Source: Nemertoderma westbladi
Taxonomy: Eukaryota > Xenacoelomorpha > Nemertodermatida > Nemertodermatidae
DNA: 64,000 bases
NCBI GenBank assembly: GCA_032718475.1
Contig: JAUCBJ010008748.1
Coordinates: 1-64,000 of the forward strand
Direction of reading: 5' to 3'
Made by a program: the position numbers and the translations under genes. Of this stretch, positions 1 to 10,358 are shown in pieces (position 1 is the stretch's first letter; the number at the start of each line of letters is the position of its first letter). The notes below the pieces were generated by a model, which saw nothing but the letters and a program-made list of their open reading frames with translations, made no database searches and was not told the origin of the DNA.

Positions 1-1
1 T

Positions 2-850
2 TTTCTTGAATATAACACCCAGCAAAGAAAAATAGCAAGCAATGACTTTAATGATAAGTTTCACAACGGAACAAATAACGCGCTTTTCGGGAAAAGCATG
101 GAGAATATACGGGGCCGTGTCTCATTTCGCTTATGTAATTCAATCGAGAAATGTGACTTATTATTATCCAAGCCGAATCACGAAAATTTAATTATGTTCA
201 CTGATTCATTATCAGGTCTCGTCCTATCTAAAACTACGGTTTGTTTGCAAAAACCTATTTTTTTAGGCCAAGCTGTATTGGACCTGTCGAAGTTAGATTA
301 TTACAGTTTCTTCAACGAGAAATTAATGCCCCTGGAAGCCGAATTAAATTGTAGTATAAATTTGTAACACCAATTTTTATCTGCGTTACAATCAAAAAAA
401 GTTTTAGACTGTTCAAATTACCCTATTACGCATCCGTTGTATACAGTAGAACAGAAAGGGAAATATAGATATTTAAAGGATGAAGGGAAGTCTATCCCGT
501 TTGACCAGGTTATTTTACTTAGACCAAAATGTTATAGCTTTCGTGGGGGGTCAGTTCCAAAACGTGTCGCTAAAGGCGTAGGAAAAATGGTTATAAAAAA
601 GAAACTCTCCCACGAATCATATTTAAAAGTATATAACGAGGTTAGCGAGCATTACGAATACAATCAAAGGTTTCAATCTAATTTACATAAAATATACACC
701 GTTTCACAAAGAAAAAAATCGCTAACACTGTGGGAAGATAAAAGGTACTACACATCGACTAATGAAAGTCTACCTTACGGCCATTATAAAACACATTTGG
801 ATCGTAAAGCGCCAGCCCCTAAGCTTTATATGCCGCCCATTATAGAATAG
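2..850 (+). pseudogene. Polinton-type DNA polymerase B, C-terminal part, decayed
   Basis: The frame is open from the window edge to a TAA at 365-367, then continues in the same frame to the TAG at 848-850. Motifs visible in order: FGKSMENIRGR (from 86), LDLSKLDYYSF just before the first stop, LDCSNYPITHPLY just after it, then LLRPKCYSF, VAKGVGK and LPYGHYKTH near the end. These are landmarks of the C-terminal palm and thumb of protein-primed family B polymerases of Polintons and related viruses. The acidic YxDTDS catalytic motif that should lie between the first two blocks cannot be read around 340-400, where there is the stop and an apparent local frame disturbance, so the copy cannot be active. 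The N-terminal part lies outside the window. Neighbours on the same strand are other Polinton-type genes. Confidence 0.88.
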
Positions 851-859
851 CGGATTGCG

Positions 860-1418
860 ATGTCTTTTAGTGTTGTCAACAGTAATATAAGTTTGAGGTT
901 GGTTGATGGGCGCATATCATTCGATGTGCTGGTTAAACGAATTCGAAATGGAAAACTAATCTTAAAGCCTTTTCAATATATCACCAAAATTTGCGGAGGG
1001 ACGTGTCTCTTTTTCCCGAGCGGTAAGGTCACTGTACTCGGTAAATCGCCTAAAATAAAAAAAATTATTAAGTATATATATAAGCATACTGATTATAAAC
1101 TAACTTTTATTTCAATCAGCAGCCAAAAATATTATTAACAATCTAGACATAGACTATAGGATATTAATGAAAACGGCCGGGTTTCATTTTTTAGATAATT
1201 ATTATAATGTGGAGGTGAAATATGAGCCGGAGATATTTAATAATATTCTTGTGCAGTTTTATCGTCGGGGTAAAACTAGTTCTAATATCATAACATTTTG
1301 CGTTTTTTACACACGAAATGTTGTGTGTATGGCAAGACCCGGGATAATTCGAGTATTTTTTCCAAAAATTTTGAATTTTATTGGTAATTTAGATAGTCAT
1401 TTAGGTAGAAATATTTAA
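860..1418 (+). pseudogene. TATA-binding-protein-like two-repeat protein, frameshifted
   Basis: Two consecutive ORFs, 860-1138 and 1167-1418, each look like one half of the TBP saddle. The first (92 aa) has LFFPSGKVTVLG at residues 50-61, the position of the conserved strand-turn-strand of TBP repeat 1, preceded by KPFQYITKI and followed by a basic helix. The second (83 aa) has YEPEIF at residues 19-24, matching the YEPE(L/I)F landmark of repeat 2, then a strand region ending FYTRNVVCMAR. The halves are in different frames with overlapping open stretches near 1110-1166, so one small indel would explain the split. The start is the ATG 9 bp after the polymerase stop. TBP binds promoter DNA to recruit polymerase. 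I do not recall it as a standard Polinton gene. Homology is inferred from motifs only. Confidence 0.62.
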
Positions 1419-2009
1419 TTTTTTCATTTCTGGTGCCAGTTTTAGGTTTGTCCGGCGGGATCTCGTTAGGTTTTTAAATAAACGCGGATATTACCATTAT
1501 TCACATTATATATAACGTGTTTTATCGGTAGTCTTAGGTTGTCAAGGGCGTCAATTTCATTTCTGATGTCGGTTTACATTTTCATAAATCTAGTCTATCT
1601 GTCTATTTGTCGGTCTTTCTGTCAGTCAGTATGTCAAACTTAATTCATTGTTCGCGTTATAGAATGTATTTTATTAATTATTGATGTTAGGTTTTAAAGA
1701 TGATGAGATAGAGTGATGATAGTTTGACAGAAAGCGTCACAAAAACCTGCCATCATACTTCCTGTTTCATTATCTATATAACACAAAATTTTTACAGTAA
1801 AGGGGCAGAAACACCGACTAGAAGTCTAAATGCCCAATATGTATTTTCACAAAAAATCCCCGCGATGCAAGTCAAATAAGTTATATAGCGCGGCAAGTGT
1901 ACCCAAAAAATAGCAATTTTATTGTTCAAGCATATAGCGACGCCACACAAAAACCATTCACACACCTTCTTTTAGTCTTTCATCAAAAAACGGATGATAG
2001 TATAAGAGT
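1419..2009. other. AT-rich spacer without a recognisable gene
   Basis: No sustained reading frame on either strand. A pyrimidine-rich TCTGTC-type stretch lies near 1590-1635. The end of the spacer carries the left copy of a roughly 55 bp direct repeat whose partner lies beyond the inserted TIR element. Confidence 0.6.
1935..1990 (+). repeat. Direct repeat, left copy, flanking the TIR insertion
   Basis: The stretch starting TAGCGACGCCACAC matches 5814-5868 with about ten mismatches. The two copies lie about 20 bp and 100 bp outside the ends of the 3.7 kb TIR element, too far out to be its target duplication. They are probably an older repeat of the Polinton or host sequence. Confidence 0.6.
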
Positions 2010-2610
2010 TACCCTGCAAACCACCAACGTTAATCTAACGTTGGGTTTATGTTAGACATTCGTTAAAAAATGACAGTTAGAATTTAACCATAAACCTACG
2101 TTAAAATACGTTAGATTTCTGTCAATTTTTAACGTTAATTTTTTACAGTAATTATACGTCAAAAATTTACAAATATCGGACAATACCATATTTTTTAACG
2201 TTACTTTAACGTTAATTTTTAACGTTAATTTTTTACAGTAATTATACGTTAAAAATCAACAGAGATCTGACATTTCCAAATTTTTTAACGTTGATTTAAC
2301 GTTAATTTTTAACGTTTATTATTCATCAATGGATAACATATCTATGTCTAGCTGACCATCCGCTGACTTTGTTCATTTCTTATTTTGTTAAATTTTTATG
2401 ATACTTGTGTAATTTTTTAAATATTATTTTTAAATATTTGCCTTACTAGTCAGCATCTGTGTACCAGTACCAAGCGTACAGTATAAAAGTACAGTAAGTA
2501 AGCGTACAGTAGAAAAAGGGTGGAAAGAAGGATCTAGAAGATGCTAGTGGGGCTGAAGCCGATAGCGAAGATGAATGAATATTATATATCGATAAAAACT
2601 TGGCCCTAAT

Positions 2611-3349
2611 TACGTTACGGATAACTTTATGAAACTGGATGTACGTTTCGGTTAACTTTATGAAAGTGGATGTACGTTTCGGTTAACTTTATGAAACTGG
2701 ATGTACGTTACGGTTAAATTTATGAAACTGGATGTACGTTACGGATAACTTTATGAAACTGGATGTACGTTTCGGTTAACTTTATGAAAGTGGATGTACG
2801 TTTCGGTTAACTTTATGAAACTGGATGTACGTTTCGGTTAACTTTATGAAAGTGGATGTACGTTTCGGTTAACTTTATGAAAGTGGATGTACGTTTCGGT
2901 TAACTTTATGAAACTGGATGTACGTTTCGGTTAACTTTATGAAACTGGATGTACGTTTCGGTTAACTTTATGAAACTGGATGTACGTTTCGGTTAACTTT
3001 ATGAAACTGGATGTACGTTTCGGTTAACTTTATGAAAGTGGATGTACGTTTCGGTTAACTTTATGAAACTGGATGTACGTTTCGGTTAACTTTATGAAAC
3101 TGGATGTACGTTTCGGTTAACTTTATGAAAGTGGATGTACGTTTCGGTTAACTTTATGAAACTGGATGTACGTTTCGGTTAACTTTATGAAACTGGATGT
3201 ACGTTTCGGTTAACTTTATGAAACTGGATGTACGTTTCGGTTAACTTTATGAAACTGGATGTACGTTTCGGTTAACTTTATGAAACTGGATGTACGTTTC
3301 GGTTAACTTTATGAAACTGGATGTACGTTTCGGTTAACTTTATGAAACG
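2611..3349 (+). repeat. 31 bp satellite, about 24 copies
   Basis: The unit GGTTAACTTTATGAAACTGG + ATGTACGTTTC repeats with an exact 31 bp period (for example 2897 to 2928). Copies are nearly identical, differing mainly at one C/G position (GAAACTGG versus GAAAGTGG) and in TTACGG versus TTTCGG in the first copies. The array sits inside the TIR element and ends abruptly at GAAACGGATGAG. Confidence 0.95.
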
Positions 3350-3861
3350 GATGAGTCCGGTAGCAACCTACGGGTCTCTGAACTATAGATCTAAGCCTCC
3401 CATTGATAAATAAAAATTCCACAAATTTCTAATTCCGAATTCCAAAAATTCCACATTTCTAAAGCCTACTTTATAGTGTTATAGAAATTAAATTCAGAAT
3501 TTCATACAAGAAAAAATCATACATAATTATTGATTTTTTCATTGATCAATTACACGAGATTATGAATTTAAGCTTATGGTTTTAACACTTGAATTTGTTC
3601 AAAATTACATTTCACTGTATGTAACTGGCAATTTGAAAATCTATCGTAATGTGATAATAACGTGTATTTATTAATATTATATCTAATACATAATTAAAAT
3701 ATATACATAATTATTATATGTAATATTGATTAATCATAAGTAATGTGTTAATTGTGAGTTAATACAATATAATTTTGTCAATATTAAATGGCAAAGTTGT
3801 CTTCGGCCGTTAGGCCAGGGAAAACATTACGCACAAAGTCTGACGACTTGTTTCCAGATAA

Positions 3862-4378
3862 GGGGGCGTTCATAAAGTATGTCACTCACTAGGGGAGGGG
3901 GGGGGGGGGGGTAGAGCTTTCGTGACATTTTGTGACAGGTGGTAGGGGGGTGTCGACCTTTGTGACGGTCACGGCGATGCTCTACGGTATGCTTTAATGT
4001 TAGATTGTCTTTGACTAACACATTTGTAGATGAGTGGGAAACTTTAAGGAAAAAACAATAAACTCAATAACATTGAATTTAATCCCTAACATTAACAGGA
4101 CACCCCTGTCTAGTCTGCCTTGTACATGTACAGTATTGTAGTTTGAAGCTGCTAAAGTATGTATAGGCTTTTAGTAAGAACTACTTCAGTCAAAATGTTT
4201 CACTTTCTATTGTGCTTTCTAACTGTTATTAAATTACTGAAATAAAATATTTTTCGTCTAGGGGGGGGGGGGGGGGGGGGGGTTATAAATTTACGAAAAT
4301 AGGTTTTTTGTGACAGAAGGGGGGGGGGGGGGGTCAAAAAAATGGAAAATTTGCGTGACATACTTTATGAACGCCACC
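3862..4378. mobile_element. Small TIR element (MITE) with TAA target duplication
   Basis: Left end GGGGGCGTTCATAAAGTATG and right end, reverse-complemented, GGTGGCGTTCATAAAGTATG match at 19 of 20 positions, and the match continues through GTCAC. Both ends are flanked by TAA (3859-3861 and 4379-4381). The 517 bp body has no coding capacity and contains three long G runs (about 3895-3911, 4261-4282, 4319-4333). A 3 bp TAA/TTA duplication is typical of PIF/Harbinger elements, so that assignment is likely but rests on the duplication alone. Confidence 0.85.
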
Positions 4379-4483
4379 TAATTCCACCATATTTTTATTC
4401 ACCAGAGGATACTCCAGTACCCATTAAAGGACGCCCTTGAGAAATGCGCCCTAGCTCGTCCCTTTAAAGCGTTCGTCCTGAAA

Positions 4484-4560
4484 CGAAAACTCTCCCGACC
4501 CCTTTGCGGGGATCGAACCCATGACCTCTGGAGAGATGTTAATTATAGGCAACGGATTAA
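4484..4560 (-). repeat. Possible tRNA-derived SINE fragment
   Basis: On the minus strand GGGTTCGATC (4511-4520) matches the pol III B-box and is followed by CCCCGC as in a T-arm. No convincing A-box, cloverleaf or tail was found, so this is at most an old SINE or tRNA-like relic. Confidence 0.3.
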
Positions 4561-5263
4561 CACTACACAAACTAAAAGGGCGGGAAGAACATAAAAAATG
4601 TTAGATTTTTGCTTGATCAAATGTGGCGTCGAATGCTGGACATTGACATTGACATATAGATTATCTATCATTACTAATATCAATATTAATCATAACAACA
4701 CATTTTGATGCTAACAAATACAATAGTATTTGTAATTTCTCTGAATGCTATTTTTAATGCAACCACGGCGACAATAAACCGAGAGGATCATAGATTCGAG
4801 CTGAGTTTCAGCAGAGTAAGTGCAATACAAAAGACTGCAAGTATTTAAATTTATGCAAAAAAACCGTAAGTCAACAAGACTTGCGGTTTTTTGTCATCAG
4901 AATTTAATGAGGATTTCACATCTGGAAATGGTTTGGCGAGATCTGTTGTATGCATTTTCAATAATTACCAGAAGTAGCTCCGATGAGAGAAAGCTTGTAA
5001 TTAAACTATTGTTATTAATTCCATTAGTCACCTGAGGTCAACCCACCCTAACCTAACTGTTTAATATGAGAATGCCTTCTTAGGTTGTTTCGAGTTATCA
5101 CTGTCTACCGGTCTGACCGTCAAGATGTAAATTTAGACAGAGCCAGATAAGATAATAGCAATTGTCTGGAATATGTGATTATTTGACGTTAATTAACGTT
5201 AAGGTAATTAAGCGTTAATTATTATAATTATGTTTTTATCACTGTCAGTTGTTTGTAATTTTT

Positions 5264-5547
5264 TAACGTTAAACATACAATATATTTTGACGATCCAAAC
5301 TGATTGTCAGTAATATGTCATTTTTTAACGTTAAACATACAATATATTTTGACGATCCAAACTGATTGTCAGTAATATGTCATTTTTTAACGTTAAACAT
5401 ACAATATATTTTGACGATCCAAACTGATTGTCAGTAATATGTCATTTTTTAACGTTAAACATACAATATATTTTGACGATCCAAACTGATTGTCAGTAAT
5501 ATGTCATTTTTTAACGTTAAACATACAATATATTTTGACGATCAAAA
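5264..5547 (+). repeat. 62 bp satellite, 4.5 copies
   Basis: Units beginning AACGTTAAACATACAATATA start at 5265, 5327, 5389, 5451 and 5513, an exact 62 bp period with almost no divergence. The unit itself contains the AACGTTAA motif typical of the host element's termini, so the array probably grew from a terminal segment. Confidence 0.93.
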
Positions 5548-5813
5548 TACCTACCGTTTAAAATTAACGTTAATTTGCGTTAATTTTTAACGTTAAAAGG
5601 GCGGCCAAACTAACGTTATTTATATGTATTATTAACGTTAATAATTAACGTTGGCATTGTCAGAAAATAACGTATATTAATGCATTATTAACGTTAAATT
5701 GTTTGCAGGGTAGGGGTGATATTTTCAACCCATTAGGGCAAACTGTTTATCAACCCACGAACACGAACTCTAACACACCTCACCAAGGCCCTGAGGCTCA
5801 GTCTATACCTCAG

Positions 5814-5868
5814 TAGCGATGCCACGCGGAAACCATTTACACACCTTGTTTTAGACTTTCACCAAAAT
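5814..5868 (+). repeat. Direct repeat, right copy
   Basis: Partner of 1935-1990. The copy reads TAGCGATGCCACGCGGAAAC and then follows the left copy through the ACACACCTT and TTTTAG blocks. It lies about 100 bp outside the right end of the TIR element. Confidence 0.6.
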
Positions 5869-6102
5869 TAGGTTATTACCGGTCCATGAACGTGAACTCT
5901 AGTATATAGTATTAATATATTAATAATGATATATAACGATGAAAAATAGCGAGATTAGCCCCGGAAATTTTAAGAAGTTGTATCTAGTTTCTACTTTATT
6001 AACGGATACTTATAATAATAATAAGAAAAGCAATAATGTAATACAACCGCTAGATGGTGTGGCATTTCATCCCAGAAAGCCAAACGATTGTTAAGTTTTT
6101 TG

Positions 6103-6396
6103 ATGCGATTCTTGCGAGACAGAGTATGGCGGAGTGATAATAATAAACTCTATATAGAAAATAAACTTATACCCGGAGCGAATATTTATCATTTGATTGA
6201 ATTGCTGACTACAAAAAAAAATAAGAAAAACACCAAAATAATTCCAGGACAAACAACATTTTTGGGGTTATTAAAACGATTAAGGATACCAAAACGATTA
6301 ATTGGTCGTGGTTGGTTGAAACGACGAGGGGTCCGTGTGACCCCCTCCAACGCAAAACGTGTCGACGCGTGGAAACAATACGTAGGACAACATTAA
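6103..6396 (+). CDS. Small Polinton-linked ORF, unknown function
   Basis: An intact frame of about 97 codons if it starts at the ATG at 6103; it is open slightly further upstream, where a TTG at 6088 could also be read. The protein is basic, with a GANIYHLIELL segment, a KIIPGQTTFLGLLKRL segment and IPKRLIGRGWLKRRG, ending in a Trp/Lys-rich tail. It lies 83 bp upstream of the integrase on the same strand. Small ORFs with this general PG..LYxLL..P..F..LL..P..LI pattern accompany Polinton integrases in my recollection, but I cannot name a domain or function. It is the only gene of this Polinton copy with no visible break. Confidence 0.5.
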   Translation: MRFLRDRVWRSDNNKLYIENKLIPGANIYHLIELLTTKKNKKNTKIIPGQTTFLGLLKRLRIPKRLIGRGWLKRRGVRVTPSNAKRVDAWKQYVGQH

Positions 6397-6478
6397 AATA
6401 GTAGTATGTTTTTTGAACGTTTCATATTAAGTATTAACTGTCATTGCAAGTGTTTTCTGCCGCGACTCGACACAACCG

Positions 6479-7290
6479 ATGGGGAGAATCGTAGAAAATC
6501 GAACAAACAAACGACTGGGAAGAATATATTACAATGTTTCAAATGCTGCCGGTTTCGTGAGCGTAACCAAACTAGCGAAAGCCGCTAAAGTTACGAGAAA
6601 TCGCGCAAAGGGGTGGTTGAGCTCCCAACGAACGTATTCCCTACACGCGCCGGCTAGGCGCCATTACCCGACAACAAAAATTTTCACGGGCGGCATTGGA
6701 GATCTATATCAGGCGGACCTATGCGATATGCAACCCTTTAGGGTGGAGAATAATGGTTATGGTTATATAATTACTTGTATCGATTGCTTCAGTCGCAAGG
6801 CATGGGCACTAGGGTTAAAACGTAAAACCGGTGTCGAAATTAAACGCACCCTAACCACAATATACGAAGAAAGAAAGCCTAAAAGACTGGCGGTTGATCA
6901 GGGTACAGTACTGAGTTTGTAAATAAATTAGTGAAAGAATTCTTACAGAATAATAATGTTAATTTTTATACATTAGTTAGCCAATTTAAAGCTAGCATCT
7001 GTGAGAGGCTGAACCGCACACTTAAGTCGAAAATGTATAAAGTGTTCACAAGGCGGCCAAATAGGAAATGGATCGACATATTAACGAAGCTGGTAATTTC
7101 ATATAATAATTCAATACATAGAACCATCGGTATGGCGCCAAACTCAGTCAATAAAAATAATGAAACTGACTTATTTTTAAAACTATATGGCAGTGTGGGC
7201 CATCCCAATAAAAAGAAACGCCGCGAACAGCGTCGTGTTTATTTCAAAGTTGGCGATAAAGTGCGTCTGAGTTTAACCGCGACGCCATAA
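6479..7290 (+). pseudogene. Polinton rve integrase, one frameshift
   Basis: The first ORF (6479-6922) carries an N-terminal helical region, then LYQADLCDMQ with the first catalytic Asp and ITCIDCFSRKAWA, reaching the second Asp in LAVDQGT before going out of frame. The second ORF (6931-7290) continues with KASICERLNRTLKSKM containing the catalytic Glu, then YNNSIHRTIGMAPN, and ends in a small C-terminal barrel-like segment (FKVGDKVRLS). A few inserted bases near 6901-6910 put the two parts in different frames. All three residues of the D,D,E triad are visible. Integrases of this type insert Polinton and LTR-element DNA; here the copy is inactive as read. Confidence 0.88.
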
Positions 7291-7302
7291 TAGGATACAA
7301 TA

Positions 7303-8170
7303 ATGGATCGCTTACATTTGACATTGACTTGTGACGCCAGTCTTGATTAATATCCTAACAACACCCCGAGCGATTTTACAATTGAATTGTCCAAACCTAT
7401 TCCCATTACCACGGATTGGGTTGTGGGCCTAAAAGAAATACAATATGTATCAACTTATAGGAATATTGAGCAAAGATCCGGACTTAAAATTGGCGAATAC
7501 ATGCGGATATACAGATGCGGATATACCATTCCATATTGCTCCATATAACCTTATTGAAATCGATCTTAATCATGGGCTGTATGCTTCCGTTGAGTCAATT
7601 ATAAATTATATTACCGTATATTTGAAAAAAAATTCCATAGCACATCATGGTTTCTCCGATGTTATGTTTAATTATCACAAGCACACATCGAAAATACATT
7701 TGCATTCTATGAAAGGACACTATTTCCAATTCTACGGGGATTTAATAAATATATTTGGCTTATTGTCTTTAAAAAATAACATACTTGGTCTTGACGCGTT
7801 TTGGTCAATACATTACAACCCAGAAGACAGCTTACTAAGTTTAGGCTCTAGAAATTCAGACAAAAATGGAATTGAATTTCCTGAACTCTGCGATATAACG
7901 AGGGATAGACATACAATGTTTATATATACAGATAATTGAATCTTCCCACATGGGGAGCATTCTATGGTTCCTCTTTTGCGGATAATCCCGTTAAAATGGC
8001 AACCATAAGTCAAGAGTTCGAAAACACTCATTACAAACAGTTAAAAAATCAAAAATTTGTTAATACAATTAGTATAACGCTTCGCGATCATAAAGGAAAG
8101 CATATAGTGTTTCACGGTGGTAAAACAATTTTAGTTCTAGAACTAAAAAAACAGGAACAGATTTCACGCT
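7303..8170 (+). pseudogene. Polinton minor capsid (penton-like) protein, three or more breaks
   Basis: The start ATG at 7303 is followed by a short N-terminus, an in-frame TAA at codon 16 (7348-7350), then a stretch with TPSDFTIEL and DWVVGLKEIQY, the N-terminal signature of the Polinton minor capsid protein. The frame then shifts to 7445-7939, with LNHGLYASVESIINYI in the middle and a MFIYTD segment at the end, and shifts again for the C-terminal strand region around 7990-8150 (FVNTISITLRDHKG, then a GGKTILVLEL ending). The order and spacing fit a single-jelly-roll-type penton protein of about 280 residues. The breaks make it non-functional. It lies 13 bp after the integrase, as part of the same + strand gene block. 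Confidence 0.75.
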
Positions 8171-8329
8171 GAATTCTGAACTGTCTATAACACTTGACAG
8201 TGAACATACCCTAGTATTATTTGGACCAGAGGTTGTTACTGCTAATGACTTAATTTCTTTGAAATAACATGTCGATACATTGTGCTCATTGACTGTCTTA
8301 TTTGGCCGTGTGACTTCACCCCCTAGACT

Positions 8330-8568
8330 CAGAAATTTAGGGCCGTGTCTCCAAATATTTGAGTTTATTAATTGTTCTGCTGACAGACCTCTTGTTGGAA
8401 TATCAGCCGGGTTCATTGAACCTGGACAGTGTCGCCATTGGGCATTTAACTCGTTTGTTAATTTACGAATTTCTGCTAGGCGATTTTGAACAAACTGCTT
8501 ACAGTTTTGGTTAGGTGATTTTATCCAACACAAAACGTCATAAGCGTCTGTCCACAAGTATACATGTT
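8330..8568 (-). pseudogene. BEL/Pao pol fragment (RNase H end)
   Basis: On the minus strand the frame contains VYLWTDAYDVLCWIK, then WRHCPGSMNPADIPTRG and IWRHGPKFL, the distal RNase H region of BEL/Pao polyproteins. It is an isolated fragment of about 80 codons inside a longer open stretch (8069-8635) that is otherwise unrelated. The stretch just upstream, GGGGCCTTCGCGCAGCA, recurs at about 35203-35220, marking a dispersed repeat boundary. It lies back to back with the Polinton capsid relic. Confidence 0.85.
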
Positions 8569-8831
8569 CGTGGGGCCTTCGCGCAGCACGAGGCCCAGTT
8601 ATGAGATACAAATTAAAATTGTGCGACTGTATCACAAAATCAGGTTATGAGAGATTAACCCACACCACCAATTAATCAAAGAAAGGGGGACAGTACGTGT
8701 TCACCCCTTTTAATCTGCACCCCCCCCCCCCTCCCCCGACCCACCAATACATAACTGCGACATCTACCACCCACGGAAGGGTAGCACGAACTTATTTCCA
8801 AACGCACATTCAATATGCAAAGCCAGGTGGT

Positions 8832-9290
8832 TTATAGGAATATAATCAATGCAGTACTCGTCTTCATTATAAGCCTCTTTGCGTTCGACCTGTTCTGTAT
8901 TAAAATATATTTATTAAACGCAGGCTGACGCTCTTTATAATAATAATACCTAGGGATGCCAGTTTCCAGACTTTCAATCTTTACTGCCACGCAAACCCCG
9001 CAGAGGAAGTTTTGGTTTGAGAGATCAAGCCCATCAGCAATTGGTGTTTCAATTTCGGTCCAGGAACTCTGACAATGGGAGCATTCAATCTTAGCTGTGG
9101 TCCATTCCCGTGGTTTCGGCTTCCTTTTCTTCGTCCCAATGACAGATTCTTCTGAAGACGTTCGATTCGCTTTCAGTTTATTGTTGTCGTTTGTGTTTTG
9201 AAGTTGTATTCGAGTGGACAGTCGCGCCGGTTTCGAGGTAACCATACCGACCTGTGATAAGCGTTGGTTTTGTTGAGTGCCGGTATTCAT
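8832..9290 (-). CDS. Orphan ORF with paired CxxC (zinc-finger-like) motif
   Basis: A 152-codon frame starting at an ATG at 9290. The N-terminal half is polar and basic (with TKKRKPKPREW). The middle has CSHCQSSW, and about 27 residues later FLCGVC, so two CxxC pairs spaced as in a small zinc-binding module, PHD-like in general outline but without the central His/Cys pair. The C-terminus is hydrophobic and may be read-through. No family is recognised. Candidates are the N-terminal protein of a non-LTR element or a host exon. It lies among element fragments, so an origin in a mobile element is more likely. Confidence 0.35.
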   Translation of the reverse strand: MNTGTQQNQRLSQVGMVTSKPARLSTRIQLQNTNDNNKLKANRTSSEESVIGTKKRKPKPREWTTAKIECSHCQSSWTEIETPIADGLDLSNQNFLCGVCVAVKIESLETGIPRYYYYKERQPAFNKYILIQNRSNAKRLIMKTSTALIIFL

Positions 9291-10358
9291 CTTCTCTCAC
9301 CTCTTCAATGTCAGATGTTGCAAATACTGATAACACGAATAACGGTATATATTTCAATACTTGTCAATAGTAATAATATATATAATTTAGATAACTATTT
9401 TATATCTGTACTGTTGAGCAAACTCTACATAAATTTCAACCTGTGTATCGCCGGTAGTGCTGTTGCTGTGCAAGTGCTGAAGTGCTAGTTGCCACCGGTC
9501 ACGCGGTCAGCCGGTACCGGTAGTAGGGTGGTACCATGGCCTACTACACACAGGCCATGACAAGGACTTTGCTGTGAAATTAGCGTAGGCTTTAAGATGA
9601 ATTATCAAATATTATATTTTCCATGAATGCAGGGTCCATATTTAAAAGAAGATGACTAGATTTTCGTAAAGAATTTAATTGAAACAGTATTTAATAATTA
9701 ATAAATTAATTATCGCTCGAGTTCCTGCAGCTTTTATTCGTTTGTGGCTGCCTCTGGCTATGTTTGTGGCAGGAGTGTTTGAACGCTAATAAGTCGGTCA
9801 ATCATGGATGAAATGGAACCAAACTTGGTACACATGTAGTCTATCAAAAGATTAGACTAGAAATTCTACACACAGACAGACTTCTACAGTTCCCCGGTCT
9901 GCCGCTAGGGGGCGAATTAACAGAAACGTAAAAATAGCTGTAATTATAGAACCAAACGATCAGATTCATCTGAAATTTAGTAGTAGTTACCTAAGAGCAT
10001 TGCTTAATTATAAATTCTACAGAGACTTTTACAGTTCCTGTCTGCCGCTAGTGGGGAATTGTTAGAGCTCCAGTTCAACGTCCTTAGCACGGTTTATCGC
10101 ACAATCAATTAATTATTTTATTCAATACAGTAATTATAACAGTAAAATGCAATGTATTCTATTTTTTAGTGAAATCAAGAGATAGGAGGGGGGTGGGACT
10201 GGACGCAAATCCCATCTTGGCGAATTAATATCCCGCCTCAATATTAATTTCTCAATTTTGGGAAAGGAGCAGGTTACAGTGGCACGTTATTTTAACCAAA
10301 AAAATAAAGTAAACACAATAGAACAGGTTACAGTTTTATTTTTGAGAGTAATCAGGTG
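9291..10358. other. Spacer with dispersed repeats, no gene
   Basis: No coding frame found. Positions 9532-9590 (from GGTACCATGGCC) are an inverted copy of about 28690-28752. Two short related motifs (CTTCTACAGTTCCCCGGTCTG near 9881 and a similar TTTACAGTTCC..CTGCCGCTAG near 10028) form a degenerate direct repeat. Confidence 0.5.

Larger units (their letters stand above)
2012..5710. mobile_element. Non-autonomous TIR element (3.7 kb) rich in AACGTT motifs
   Basis: The left end reads CCCTGCAAAC (2012-2021) and the right end GTTTGCAGGG (5701-5710), exact reverse complements, each flanked by TA (2010-2011 and 5711-5712), compatible with a TA target duplication. The outer 300 bp on the left (2012-2330) and 550 bp on the right (5165-5710) are packed with TTAACGTTAA-type palindromic motifs on both strands. 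The interior has no transposase-like ORF. It holds a 31 bp satellite, a nested TIR element and a 62 bp satellite. TA duplications are typical of Tc1/mariner, but the family is not assigned. It splits the Polinton remnant in two. Confidence 0.7.

Noticed and set aside
2611-3349. CRISPR-like regular array
   Set aside because: The units are directly adjacent without variable spacers and the context is eukaryotic; it is a satellite.
3345-3390. Hammerhead-ribozyme-like GGATGAGTCCGGTAG..CTACGGG at the end of the 31 bp satellite
   Set aside because: The stem II-like hairpin and the GATGAG word are there, but the GAAA core strand and a cleavage-site stem III are missing, and CTGATGA is CGGATGA.
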